52,926 bases of DNA from Lautropia sp. (lineage in GTDB: Bacteria; Pseudomonadota; Gammaproteobacteria; Burkholderiales; Burkholderiaceae_E), in assembly GCA_030528325.1 (NCBI GenBank), contig JAUMZD010000022.1:1-52926 (forward strand), in the 5' to 3' direction. Of the stretch, positions 19,125 to 30,735 are shown in pieces; the first letter of the stretch is position 1; the number at the start of each line of letters is the position of its first letter. The translations under genes and the position numbers were made by a program. The notes under the pieces were generated by a model. That model was not told the DNA's origin and made no database searches. It saw only the letters and a program-made list of their open reading frames with translations.

Positions 19125-21554
19125 ATGACCCAGTTCGACCTGTTCGATGAGGGGGACGATTCGTCGGGCGATCCCGTGCCTTTCCCCGACACGCCCGAGG
19201 CCATGCTGGCCTTGCTGGCGGGCTGGCAGTCGGCCGGGCTGTTGCGCGGCGTGGATGTGGCGCTGGCGCGCTTGCTGGCCGCTCATGCGGCCCAGGCCTC
19301 GGACGTGATGCAGGCGGACAGACGCCGGCAACCCCCGGCTACGGATGCCCGGGATCAGGCAAGATCGTTGTCATGCCTGATGCTGGGAGCCGCGCTGTGC
19401 AGCTGGCAGCTGGGACGCGGGCATGCCTGCCTGGATCTGATGGCATTGCAGGCCAGCCCGGAACCGGTGCTCGGCATGCCTGTGCCTGCCGCTGATGATG
19501 CGGGTCGGATCAGGCCGTCTTCCGTGCCGCTGTCCGGCGTCGGGACGGCGGGGGCGGAACCGGATGGGGGCACAGGGGCGGAAACCAGTATGCCAGCGCC
19601 TGCCCGGTTGCTGGCGCAGTGTTCGCCTGACGATTGGGTTCGGGCCGCCCGGTGCCTGCCGGCAGTGGTCGAGCTCCGGCAGCGCGGGATCGAAGCGGTG
19701 CAGCCCGATGCGCCGGCGCCGGTCGTCACCCCACTCGTGCTGTCTGGCACACGCCTCTATCTGCGGCGTTACTGGCAGTACGAGCAGGATGTGCTGGCCG
19801 CCATTCTGAGCCGGCTGGATGGGCTGGACATCGGAGCCGTGCAGGCCGCGGGGGCGAACCCCGAGGCATCGCTGAAGCCGGTGCTCGATGCGCTGTTCAT
19901 GCCGCCTGCCGGCGGGCAGGCGGCGGCCACGACCGGGGCGACGGCGGTCGATTGGCAGAAGGTGGCTTGCGCGCTGGTGGCACGGCAACGCTTCGGACTG
20001 ATCACCGGCGGTCCCGGCACCGGCAAGACCACGACCGTGATCCGCCTGCTTGCGCTGCTTCAGTCCCTGTCACGCCAGCGTGGTGAGGCGCGTTTCCTGC
20101 GGATAGGGCTGGCGGCGCCGACCGGCAAGGCGGCAGCCCGTCTGGGCAGTTCGATCCAGGGAGCCATCGACCGCCTGACACTGGATGGTCTGGCCGATGC
20201 CGAGGCCATTCGGGCTGCCATTCCAACCTCGGTCTCGACCCTGCATCGCCTGCTCGGCAGCCGTCCCGACAGCCGGCATTTCCGGCATGGCGAGAATAAT
20301 CCGCTGCCGCTCGATGTGCTCGTGGTGGACGAGGCCTCGATGGTCGATCTGGAAATGATGGCTTTCGTCGTGAAGGCGCTGCCGCCGCAGGCGCGGCTGA
20401 TCCTTCTGGGGGACAAGGATCAGCTGGCCTCGGTCGAGGCCGGGGCCATTCTGGGCGAGTTGTGCGCCCGCGCGCAGGATGGGCATTACTGGCCGCAGAC
20501 GGCGGACTGGGTGCGCCGGGAAACGGGCCAGTCGCTGCCGGACAGCTTTCAGGACGAAGGCGGCTGGCCGCTGGATCAGAGCATCGCGATGTTGCGTCAC
20601 AGCCACCGATTCTCGTCCCAGAGCGGGATCGGGGCACTGGCCGAGGCCGTCAATCAGGGAGATGGCGGGCGCGTGCGCCGGTTGTGGCGTGAGGCCGAGG
20701 CGAGCGGGGCCGAGTCGGACATCTGCAGGATCGTCGTCATGGATCGGGAACGTCATGCGCTGCGCTCGCTCGTCGTGTCCGGGCGTGCTTCCGGACACGA
20801 CGACAGGACTTCAGATCCGGGCGGCGCTCCTGCGCAGGGTACGGCGCGGCTTCCGAACGTTTCTCCGGGGGATTCGCCCGAGGCACAAGGTTATGCGCAT
20901 TACCTGAGGGTCATGCACCGGCATCGGCCGCAGACGGGCGACACGGCAGGGCAGGGGCCGATCGGACAGGAATGGGACGCCTGGGCGAACCAGGTACTGG
21001 GCGCACACACCCGCTTTCAGCTGCTGTGCGCGCTCCGGCAGGGAACCTGGGGTGTCGAAGCCCTGAATCAGCAGATTGCCCAGTGGTTGCAGCAGGACGG
21101 GCTGCTGCCGGCCAGCGAGGGCTGGTATGAGGGACGGCCGGTCATGGTCACCCGCAACGACTATGAGCTCGGGCTGATGAATGGCGATATCGGCATCTGC
21201 CTGCAGACACCGAAAGGCCTGCGCGTGGCCTTTGCCGGTGCAGGGGAAGGGGAGCTGATCCGCTGGGTTCTGCCGAGCCGCCTGCAGAGCGTCGATACGG
21301 TTTTTGCCATGACGGTCCACAAGGCTCAGGGCTCCGAATTCGATCATGCCGCACTGGCGATGCCCGACACGCTGTCGCCGGTGCTGACGCGGGAGCTGGT
21401 CTACACGGCCATCACCCGGGCCCGCGCCTTCTTCACGCTGTGCGGGCCCGAAGGGGTGGACTGGCGATTCGAGGAAACCATCCATCGGCGCGTGATGCGG
21501 GCCAGCGGGCTGATGGCGGAGATGGTGCAGCCGCCGTCTGCCGGTGCTGGCTGA
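19125..21554 (+). CDS. recD: Exodeoxyribonuclease V subunit alpha
   Basis: RecD is the 5'-3' helicase of RecBCD. Motifs: ITGGPGTGKTTTVIRLL (about 293), VVDEASMVDLEMM (about 400), LLGDKDQLASVEAGAILGEL, VMVTRNDYELGLMNGDIG, MTVHKAQGSEFDHAAL and LVYTAITRARAFF. At 809 residues it is about 200 longer than E. coli RecD. Extra sequence lies in the N-terminal domain (about 95-165) and in a segment near 555-640 that contains no recognised motif. ATG 19125 lies 52 bases after recB; the frame is open further upstream but without a better start. Confidence 0.95.
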   Translation: MTQFDLFDEGDDSSGDPVPFPDTPEAMLALLAGWQSAGLLRGVDVALARLLAAHAAQASDVMQADRRRQPPATDARDQARSLSCLMLGAALCSWQLGRGHACLDLMALQASPEPVLGMPVPAADDAGRIRPSSVPLSGVGTAGAEPDGGTGAETSMPAPARLLAQCSPDDWVRAARCLPAVVELRQRGIEAVQPDAPAPVVTPLVLSGTRLYLRRYWQYEQDVLAAILSRLDGLDIGAVQAAGANPEASLKPVLDALFMPPAGGQAAATTGATAVDWQKVACALVARQRFGLITGGPGTGKTTTVIRLLALLQSLSRQRGEARFLRIGLAAPTGKAAARLGSSIQGAIDRLTLDGLADAEAIRAAIPTSVSTLHRLLGSRPDSRHFRHGENNPLPLDVLVVDEASMVDLEMMAFVVKALPPQARLILLGDKDQLASVEAGAILGELCARAQDGHYWPQTADWVRRETGQSLPDSFQDEGGWPLDQSIAMLRHSHRFSSQSGIGALAEAVNQGDGGRVRRLWREAEASGAESDICRIVVMDRERHALRSLVVSGRASGHDDRTSDPGGAPAQGTARLPNVSPGDSPEAQGYAHYLRVMHRHRPQTGDTAGQGPIGQEWDAWANQVLGAHTRFQLLCALRQGTWGVEALNQQIAQWLQQDGLLPASEGWYEGRPVMVTRNDYELGLMNGDIGICLQTPKGLRVAFAGAGEGELIRWVLPSRLQSVDTVFAMTVHKAQGSEFDHAALAMPDTLSPVLTRELVYTAITRARAFFTLCGPEGVDWRFEETIHRRVMRASGLMAEMVQPPSAGAG

Positions 21555-21594
21555 CGGTTGAGGGCCGCCGGCCTGTGTCGGGGGGCCAGCCCGT

Positions 21595-22605
21595 CTATCG
21601 GGTGTTGGTTTCAGCGGGGCCCTGGCGCGGAGCGGATGGATCGAAGCCGGTGAGCGTGGCACTCAGAAACGCCCGCTTCGGCGGCAGTCCCGGGCGCTTG
21701 CAGACCTGAAAACCCGCTACCTTCAGCGCATCCCGCACGGCACGTGCCACGCTCCAGGTGGCGAGCCGGACATCCGGGCGGCAGTGCCGGGCGACGGCGC
21801 GCAGCGTTTCGGGGCTCCAGATGACCGGGTTCTTGTGGGGGTCGAAACCGTCCAGGAAGACACTGTGGGCACCTATCGAGCTTTCCTGCTGGTAGAGGGC
21901 ATCCAGCTGCTCCCGGGCGTCGCCCAGCAGGATATCGAGCTGGATGGTTTCATCGTCGAATTCCAGTGAGATCCGCTTGGGCAGGTCGATGCCTGTGGGC
22001 AGGTTCTCATCGGCGACGGTCGTCCGGCGCTGGGCTGCTTCGGGCCTTGTCGTCAAGGTACGGGAGGTGCTGTCGGGCAGGGGGGCGACCAGTCCGCCGG
22101 TCGGGCCACTGGTCGGGCCGCCGTCGGAACGGAAGACCATCGGCCATTGGGCCGCCAACTGCTCCCCCAGAACCTGCAGTTCTGCATCGCTCTGCCGGCA
22201 GGCGCGTCTCAGGTCATCGGCCAGAACCGGGTGTGCCTCTGTCGAGACAAAGCGCAACCGGGCAGGGCGTCTGTCGGCTGTGGCTCGCCAGGCTGCCCAG
22301 GTTGATAGAAAATTCAGCCCCAGTCCGAAACCGGTTTCGAGGATGACCCATTCGTCCGGGCAGTCCCGACGTCGCGTCCGGGTGGCCCAGGGGGCCGTGG
22401 CTGGTCGCCCGCTCGATCCTTCATCGGAGCGGGCCGGCTGCCAGGCTGCCGGCAACCCGCATCCACCCAGAAAGACGTGCATGGCCTGGGCCCGGGCGCC
22501 GCTGGCGGTGTGGTAGCGATCCCCATAGCGCTGGCTGAATGGCACCTGCTGCTGCCAGTCGACGGGTTCCGGGGTGAAGACTGGGGAGGTGGTCGGTTGT
22601 TTCAT
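21595..22605 (-). CDS. mnmD: MnmD-like tRNA methyltransferase (MnmC N-terminal domain only)
   Basis: This 336-residue protein matches the methyltransferase half of MnmC, which converts 5-aminomethyl-2-thiouridine to the methylated form at wobble position 34 of some tRNAs using S-adenosylmethionine. Visible: PFSQRYGDRYHT, SAM-binding ILETGFGLGLNFLSTWAAW, VFLDGFDPHKNPVIWSPE, the loop RLATWSVARAVRDAL and KRPGLPPKRAFLSA. The FAD-dependent oxidoreductase half is absent. There is an insert of about 50 Pro/Thr-rich residues near 165-215, and another near 60-80. It is divergent from pqiA, 89 bases away. The true activity depends on an MnmC1 partner elsewhere. Confidence 0.87.
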   Translation of the reverse strand: MKQPTTSPVFTPEPVDWQQQVPFSQRYGDRYHTASGARAQAMHVFLGGCGLPAAWQPARSDEGSSGRPATAPWATRTRRRDCPDEWVILETGFGLGLNFLSTWAAWRATADRRPARLRFVSTEAHPVLADDLRRACRQSDAELQVLGEQLAAQWPMVFRSDGGPTSGPTGGLVAPLPDSTSRTLTTRPEAAQRRTTVADENLPTGIDLPKRISLEFDDETIQLDILLGDAREQLDALYQQESSIGAHSVFLDGFDPHKNPVIWSPETLRAVARHCRPDVRLATWSVARAVRDALKVAGFQVCKRPGLPPKRAFLSATLTGFDPSAPRQGPAETNTR

Positions 22606-22694
22606 AGAATGTGCCCAGTGGGCGGTCGGGGCTGTGCACCTGTCCGCGTTGTCCGTTGCGGGAGATTGGCTTTGATTGAGGAGTGTTCACGCCG

Positions 22695-23990
22695 ATGCGT
22701 GAAGTGAAGGGCGTCATCGCCTGTCCGGTGTGCGATACCTTGCAGCAGGTACCTGAGTTGGGGGCCAGGCAGATCGCACATTGTGTCACCTGCGGCAGCG
22801 AGTTGCGGCGCTACAGCCGGCTCGATCGTGCGCGAATCCTGTCGCTGGTACTGACCTGCCTGCTGCTGTTCATCATCGCCAATGCCTTTCCGATCGTGGT
22901 GCTGGAAATGGGCGGGCAGGATCAGCCGCTGACGCTGATCGGTGCGGTGATCACGCTGCTCAACGAAGGCATGATTCCGGTCGCGATGCTGGTGCTGTTG
23001 CCGACGATGCTGTTGCCCGGCATGTATCTGCTCATCCTGCTGGGGGCTCTGCTGGTCATCAGCCTGCAGGTCGTGCCCGACGGATGGGTGAACCGGATGG
23101 TGCGGATGATGCAGCAGATCTATCCGTGGAGCATGGTGGAGGTGTTCCTGCTGGGCATCCTGGTGGCCACGATCAAGCTGGCCGGCACGGCCACGGTCGT
23201 GCTCGGGCCTGCGCTGTGGGCCTGGATGGGCACGACCATCACGCTCACCGTCGTTCTGACCGTGGATCTGCGACGGCTGATCCGCCGGACGCAGGTGCCG
23301 GTCCATCGGGCCGAACCGGGGGAAGGGAGGTATGCGCTGACGCATCAGGACGAGGTGCTGCCGACGGCGCGCAGCCGTGGCATGATCGCCTGTCAGCATT
23401 GCCAGACACTGTGGGTGGCGGCGCGGGACGGGCAGACCTGTCTGCGCTGTGGCGGGAGGCTCGCCCGCCGGCGTTTCCATGACCTCAACGTGACCTGGGC
23501 CCTGCTGATCACGGCGGTGATCCTGTACATACCGGCCAATGTGCTGCCGATGATGATCACGCAGTCGCTGTTCGGCACCAGCGAGGACACGATCCTGTCG
23601 GGAGTGGTGTTCTTCTGGCGCAACGGTGAGTGGTTCATTGCCAGCATCATCTTCATCGCGAGCTTCCTGATTCCGCTGTTCAAGCTGGTCGCGCTCGTCA
23701 TGCTGGCGATCCAGGTGCAGCGCGGCAGCGCCTGGCGGCTGCTGGAGCGCACGCGTCTCTATCACGCGGTGGAATGGGTTGGCCGGTGGTCGATGCTGGA
23801 TGTGTTCGTGGTGGCGATCACCAGTGCGCTGGTCCAGCGGCCCGGTGTGGCGGTGGTCATCGCCGGACCGGGCATCGTGGCCTTCGGGGCCGTCGTGGTG
23901 CTGACCATGCTGGCGGCGATGAGCTTCGACCCCCGGCTGGCCTGGGATGCCCGTTTCGGCGCTGAGCCAGATGGCAAGACAGATGACTGA
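22695..23990 (+). CDS. pqiA: Paraquat-inducible protein A, integral membrane
   Basis: This 431-residue PqiA/YebS-type protein has two tandem PqiA domains. Each begins with a zinc-ribbon-like cysteine set: CPVCDTL...CVTCGSEL at the N-terminus and CQHCQTL...CLRCGGRL at about 235. Each is followed by four predicted membrane spans (for example CLLLFIIANAFPIVVLEM and ALLITAVILYIPANVLPMMI). PqiA works with the MCE protein PqiB and lipoprotein PqiC in envelope lipid transport. ATG 22695 is preceded by GAGGAG at 22677-22682; the nearer GTG at 22683 touches that site and cannot use it. It heads the pqiABC-tadA operon. Confidence 0.92.
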   Translation: MREVKGVIACPVCDTLQQVPELGARQIAHCVTCGSELRRYSRLDRARILSLVLTCLLLFIIANAFPIVVLEMGGQDQPLTLIGAVITLLNEGMIPVAMLVLLPTMLLPGMYLLILLGALLVISLQVVPDGWVNRMVRMMQQIYPWSMVEVFLLGILVATIKLAGTATVVLGPALWAWMGTTITLTVVLTVDLRRLIRRTQVPVHRAEPGEGRYALTHQDEVLPTARSRGMIACQHCQTLWVAARDGQTCLRCGGRLARRRFHDLNVTWALLITAVILYIPANVLPMMITQSLFGTSEDTILSGVVFFWRNGEWFIASIIFIASFLIPLFKLVALVMLAIQVQRGSAWRLLERTRLYHAVEWVGRWSMLDVFVVAITSALVQRPGVAVVIAGPGIVAFGAVVVLTMLAAMSFDPRLAWDARFGAEPDGKTDD

Positions 23991-23997
23991 GGAACAG

Positions 23998-25709
23998 ATG
24001 GATTCTGAGGACAGGGAAAAGGACGACGAGAGGCAGGGCGGCCAGCGCCGTCGGGATGGCCAGGCGCCGGCGATGACGCCGCTGGTGCAGGCTGACGTGA
24101 CGGAGCGGCGCTATCGCTGGATTCCGTCGATGGTGTGGTTGCTGCCGCTGCTGGCCGGCATCATCGGTGCGGTACTCACCTATCGTGAGCTGACGCAGTA
24201 TGGCCCGATGATCCAGATCACCTTCAAGACGGCGGAAGGCCTGGAGGCGGGCAAGACCCGGCTTCGTTACAAGGACGTGGAAATCGGCCTGGTCAAGGGT
24301 ATCCGTCTGGCCGAAGACCGCTCCCACGTGATCGTCTCGATCCAGCTGGACAAGGACGCGGGCAGCTTCCAGGCCAGGGACACCCGCTATTGGGTCGTCC
24401 GTCCGCGCGCGGACATTTCCGGGGTGTCCGGTCTGTCCACGCTGCTCTCGGGTGCCTACATCGGTGCCGATGCGGGCAAGTCCGACGAGTACATCAGCCA
24501 GTTCGAGGGGCTGGAGGCGCCACCACCGCTGCGCTACGACGAGGTGGGCAGCCAGTTCACGCTGAAGGCGCGTGAGGTGGGTTCGATGGACATCGGTTCG
24601 CCGGTGCTCTACCGGCAGGTGCCAGTGGGGCGTGTGACCGGTTATTCGCTCGACGAGGATGGCAAGGGTGTCAGCATCCGCATCTTCGTCAGCAGCCCCT
24701 ATGACCGCTTCGTCGGCACCAACACCCGCTTCTGGGTGGCCAGCGGCGTGAATGCGCGGCTGGATGCCTCGGGCGTGAGCGTACACGTCGATTCGCTGCT
24801 GACCATCATGGCCGGCGGCATCGCCTTCGGCACGCCCGAGGAAGGCAGGGGGATGACGGCCGGCGAGGACACGGTTTTCCGGCTGGCGCGGGATCAGGAA
24901 ACGGCCATGGCGGCGCCGGACGGTCAGTCGCACATCGTCGTGTTGCAGTTCGATCAGTCGCTGCGTGGCCTGCAGCCGGGCGCGTCCGTCAACTTCCGGG
25001 GGGTCGAGCTGGGTCAGGTGATGGCCATCGACATCGATTACGACGAGGAGACGGGCAATTTCTCGATGCCGGTGCTGGTCGAGCTGTTCCCGGGGCGTCT
25101 CAATTCGAAGCTGTCGCTGGATGGGCTGCCGGTCCGTCAGCGGCAGCCGGTCTCTCCGCTGGGCACCCTCGAGGAGGATGCGGCCCAGATGCAGCGGCTG
25201 GTGGATCGTGGTCTGAGGGCACAGCTGCGAACCGGCAACCTGCTGACCGGGCAGCTCTACGTGGCGCTGGACTTCTTTCCCAAGGCAGAAAAAAAGCAGA
25301 TCAGGCAGTATGGCGAGTGGCTCGAGCTGCCAACCGTGCCCAATTCACTGGATGAATTCCAGACGCAGGTCTCCACGCTGCTCACGAAGATCAACAACAT
25401 CCCGTTCGAGCAGATCGGCGAGGAGGCAAGGAAGACGCTGGTGGATGTGCGGCGAAACCTGGCCCAGTTCGAGCGCCTGATGACGTCCGTCAACACCGAG
25501 CTTCGTCCCGAAATGCTGCGCACCATCCAGGGGCTGCGCAGGACGCTGGACTCGGCCGACCGGATGCTGGCCAATGATTCGCCCACCCAGGAAGATCTGA
25601 GACAGACGCTGGCCTCCGTCTCGAAGGCGGCCGATTCGCTGCGCCGGTTGACGGATTATCTGGAGCGGCATCCGGAAGCCTTGCTGCGTGGCAAGGCAGG
25701 AGAAAAACC

Positions 25710-25713
<4 letters not shown>
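23998..25713 (+). CDS. pqiB: MCE-domain protein PqiB
   Basis: This is a membrane-anchored periplasmic MCE protein of 571 residues. A charged cytoplasmic tail is followed by one span (MVWLLPLLAGIIGAVLTY, about 47-64) and three MCE domains, beginning at ITFKTAEGLEAGKTRLRYKD, FTLKAREVGSMDIGSPVLYR and VLQFDQSLRGLQPGASVNFR. A C-terminal helical region (about 455-560) would form the needle-like tube of the PqiB hexamer, which bridges the periplasm for lipid movement. ATG 23998 has GAGGA upstream; ATGs at 23971 and 23983 overlap pqiA and lack a ribosome-binding site. It overlaps pqiC by four bases. Confidence 0.92.
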
Positions 25714-27938
<2,225 letters not shown>

Positions 27939-28082
27939 GGGAATCCTCTGAAGGGGAATGCGGGAAAACGGGCGGCCCGTGTACCGGGACGGATGGTTGA
28001 TGGTATCAGTGGTATCAGCCCCGTTCGGGCAGCGGATGGCAGGTGCCGTCGATCAGCCGTCCGAACGGTCGGATCCGGCACC

Positions 28083-28349
28083 TCACCGGCCCGGTGTGGA
28101 CGCCTTGATGCTGAGGGCATGAATGCGCTCGGGCATCCAGTCCGACAGGGCATCATACACCAGCCGATGTCGGGCCATGGTCGAGAGTCCATCGAAGGCG
28201 GGCGAGATCAGCGACACCGAAAAATGACCGGCGCCACCGGCCGCGCCGGCGTGCCCGACATGATGGTGGCTGTCATCCGTGACCTGAATTTGTGCGTCTG
28301 GCAAATGTTGTTTCAGACGCGCATGGATTTCTTCGATGCTGGGTTTCAT
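28083..28349 (-). CDS. bolA: BolA/IbaG family protein
   Basis: This 88-residue protein has the BolA fold: IEEIHARLKQHLPDAQIQVTDDSHHHVGH, with the conserved His cluster that helps bind a [2Fe-2S] cluster with monothiol glutaredoxin, then HFSVSLISPAFDGLSTMARH and the ending LSDWMPERIHALSIKAST. BolA proteins take part in iron-sulfur trafficking and stress morphology control. Start ATG 28349 overlaps the yciB stop by four bases, so both are cotranscribed leftwards. This yciB-bolA-isomerase order is common in Burkholderiales. Confidence 0.92.
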   Translation of the reverse strand: MKPSIEEIHARLKQHLPDAQIQVTDDSHHHVGHAGAAGGAGHFSVSLISPAFDGLSTMARHRLVYDALSDWMPERIHALSIKASTPGR

Positions 28350-28891
28350 GATGGCCTGTCGTTGTCTTCCTGGATGTGGCGGCTCAGGTAGAAGCCCTGG
28401 CCGATGATGAAGAGCAGGGTCAGTCCGGTGGTGCCGAACAGCTTGAAGCTGACCCATGTCTCCGTCGGGAACGTGTAGGCCACCTTCAAGTTGACAGCGC
28501 CCATCAGCAGGAAGAAACCGAGCCACAGGTGGTTCAGTCTCTTCCAGACCGGATCGGGGAGCTGGAGTTGACCACCCATCAGCTGGCGGATCGGGTTCTT
28601 GCCGAGCAGTGTTGCCACGAGAATGCCGGCGGCAAATGACCAGTACAGGATCGAGGGCTTCCATTTGATGAAGGCCTCGTCCTGCAATACCAGCGTCAGG
28701 CCACCGAAAACCACGATGATGGCCAGACTCAGCCATTGCATCGCTTCGACCGGTTTTTTCCGCAGGATCAGCCAGCCGATCTGGCAGATGCTGGCACCGA
28801 TCGCCACGGCCGTGGCCACGTAGATGTCTGCCACCTTGAAGGCCACGAAGAACAGGATGACCGGCAGCAGATCGAAAAGCAGTTTATTCAT
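28346..28891 (-). CDS. yciB: Septation protein A / inner-membrane protein YciB
   Basis: This 181-residue inner-membrane protein with five to six predicted spans matches YciB (IspA, septation protein A). Diagnostic stretches: LLFDLLPVILFFVAFKVADI, FGGLTLVLQDEAFIKWKPSI, WKRLNHLWLGFFLLMGAVNL and FPTETWVSFKLFGTTGL. YciB interacts with cell elongation and division proteins and affects envelope integrity. I chose ATG 28891 (MNKLLFD), the conserved start; the frame is open to 28948 but that extension is not conserved in type. It is coupled to bolA. Confidence 0.93.
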   Translation of the reverse strand: MNKLLFDLLPVILFFVAFKVADIYVATAVAIGASICQIGWLILRKKPVEAMQWLSLAIIVVFGGLTLVLQDEAFIKWKPSILYWSFAAGILVATLLGKNPIRQLMGGQLQLPDPVWKRLNHLWLGFFLLMGAVNLKVAYTFPTETWVSFKLFGTTGLTLLFIIGQGFYLSRHIQEDNDRPS

Positions 28892-29223
28892 GAAGAACGG
28901 CTCATGGGTCGAAAGAGGGGCACAAGAGAGCCACATGATAGCGGGCATCCTGCTCGAGGGCCCGGCGCGGTTCGCACCGCCCGGCGCCGATCATCGGTGA
29001 ATTCGCCCGGAGCCAGGCAGGTGTTGCGCGCAGACCACCCGGCATGGGGCGGCCGCGTGGATTTTTTGTTCAGGGTATCCCAAGCATGGGGGCGCTTTCA
29101 GGGCAGTCGAGGCCGGTCGAAAGGGGGCATAGGGATTGTCCGGAGACAAGATTCCAGATCACAGCGTGATAATGCGCGTGATTTTTCCAACTCTCTTTTC
29201 TCTCGATAAAAAGGTTCTCCTTC

Positions 29224-30537
29224 ATGTTTCAGGCCCTGACACGTTTTTCCGTTCGTCTGGTCGAGCGCTATCTGCCCGATCCCTACATCTTCGTGGTGAT
29301 CCTGACCCTCATCGCAGGGGGCAGCGCCGTCTGGTTCGAGAACAAGGCGCCGGGCGAGGTGGTTCGCATCTGGGGTGACGGCTTCTGGGGACTGCTGCCG
29401 TTCACGATGCAGATGGTGCTGGTGCTGCTGACGGGGTTCATGCTGGCCAGCACCTCGGTGGTGCGATGGATCCTGAGCCGTATCGCCCGCCTGGCCCGGA
29501 CGCCGGGGCAGGCCATCGTGCTGGTGACCTTGGTGTCGCTGGTGGCCAACTGGATCAACTGGGGCTTCGGTCTGGTCGTCGGTGCCATCTTCGCCAAGGA
29601 AATGGCGCGGCAGGTGAGGGCCGATTACCGTCTGCTGGTGGCCAGTGCCTATTCGGGTTTCATCGTCTGGCATGCCGGCCTTGCCGGTTCGGTACCGGTC
29701 ACCATCGCCACGCCCGGCCATTTTGCGGCCGATCGTATCGGTGTCGTTCCCACCAGCGAGACGATCTTCTCGTCCTTCAACCTGACCATCCTGGCCGTGC
29801 TGTTCGTGGTCGTGCCGCTGCTGAACCGGCTGATGATGCCGTCTCCGGATGAGAGCGTGATCGTCGATCCTGAGAAGCTGAAGGAAGTGCAGCGCGAGGA
29901 AGAGGCGCCGCAACCGACCTTCGCCTCGTGGATCGAGCGGAGCTGGCTGCTGACGGCGCTGATCGGCGCGGCAGGGCTTGCCTATGCCTTCGACTATTAC
30001 GTGGTCAGGCAGGGCGGCATCAACCTGAACATCATCAACTTCAGCTTCCTGTTTCTCGCCATCATCCTGCATGGCACGCCGCGCCGGATGCTGAATGCGC
30101 TGGAGGAAGGCATCAAGGGCACCGGTGGCATCGTGCTGCAGTTTCCCTTCTATGCGGGCATCATGGCGGTGATGACGCAGACCGGTCTGGCGGCTTCGCT
30201 GTCGGCGTGGATGATCTCCTTCGCCTCAGCCGAGTCGCTGCCGTTCTGGTCCTTCATCAGTGCCGGTCTGGTCAACATGTTCGTGCCATCCGGAGGCGGT
30301 CAGTGGGCCGTTCAGGCGCCGCTGGTGATCGAGGCCACGCAGGCGCTGGGCGCGGACATCGCCCGCACGGCAATGGCCGTGGCCTGGGGAGATGCCTGGA
30401 CGAACATGCTGCAACCTTTCTGGGCACTGCCGGTGCTGGCCATCGCCGGGCTGAAAGCCAAGGACATCATGGGCTTCTGCCTGTTGCAGCTGCTGTTGAG
30501 CGGGGTCGTCATCTCGCTGGGGCTGGTCTTCGCCTGA
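29224..30537 (+). CDS. atoE: Short-chain fatty acid transporter AtoE
   Basis: The 437-residue protein has about 11 membrane spans and matches the AtoE family, which takes up short-chain fatty acids such as acetoacetate or butyrate. Recognised stretches: VERYLPDPYIFVVILTLI, LTGFMLASTSVVRWIL, VANWINWGFGLVVGAIFAKE, HAGLAGSVPVTIATPGH, and FVPSGGGQWAVQAPLVIEA, a substrate-path signature. AAGG lies upstream of ATG 29224. The next gene is an acyl-CoA dehydrogenase, so the pair may serve fatty acid catabolism, although 198 bases separate them. Confidence 0.93.
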   Translation: MFQALTRFSVRLVERYLPDPYIFVVILTLIAGGSAVWFENKAPGEVVRIWGDGFWGLLPFTMQMVLVLLTGFMLASTSVVRWILSRIARLARTPGQAIVLVTLVSLVANWINWGFGLVVGAIFAKEMARQVRADYRLLVASAYSGFIVWHAGLAGSVPVTIATPGHFAADRIGVVPTSETIFSSFNLTILAVLFVVVPLLNRLMMPSPDESVIVDPEKLKEVQREEEAPQPTFASWIERSWLLTALIGAAGLAYAFDYYVVRQGGINLNIINFSFLFLAIILHGTPRRMLNALEEGIKGTGGIVLQFPFYAGIMAVMTQTGLAASLSAWMISFASAESLPFWSFISAGLVNMFVPSGGGQWAVQAPLVIEATQALGADIARTAMAVAWGDAWTNMLQPFWALPVLAIAGLKAKDIMGFCLLQLLLSGVVISLGLVFA

Positions 30538-30735
30538 GCGCAGGGCGGGGCCTCGAAGCGTCGCTGTCTGCCGGCGCTTCGTGCTGCCCCGCAGGGGCCG
30601 CCAGGCCGAAGGCGGCGTGCCTGCCGCCCGTCGACCCGATGGAAAACCCTTGAAAACCGCGTCGATTGTTGCAATCGTGCGCCATTCCATCCGGGCAGGC
30701 GCCAAATCACCCCGCCTTCGGCTTAGACTCGGCAC

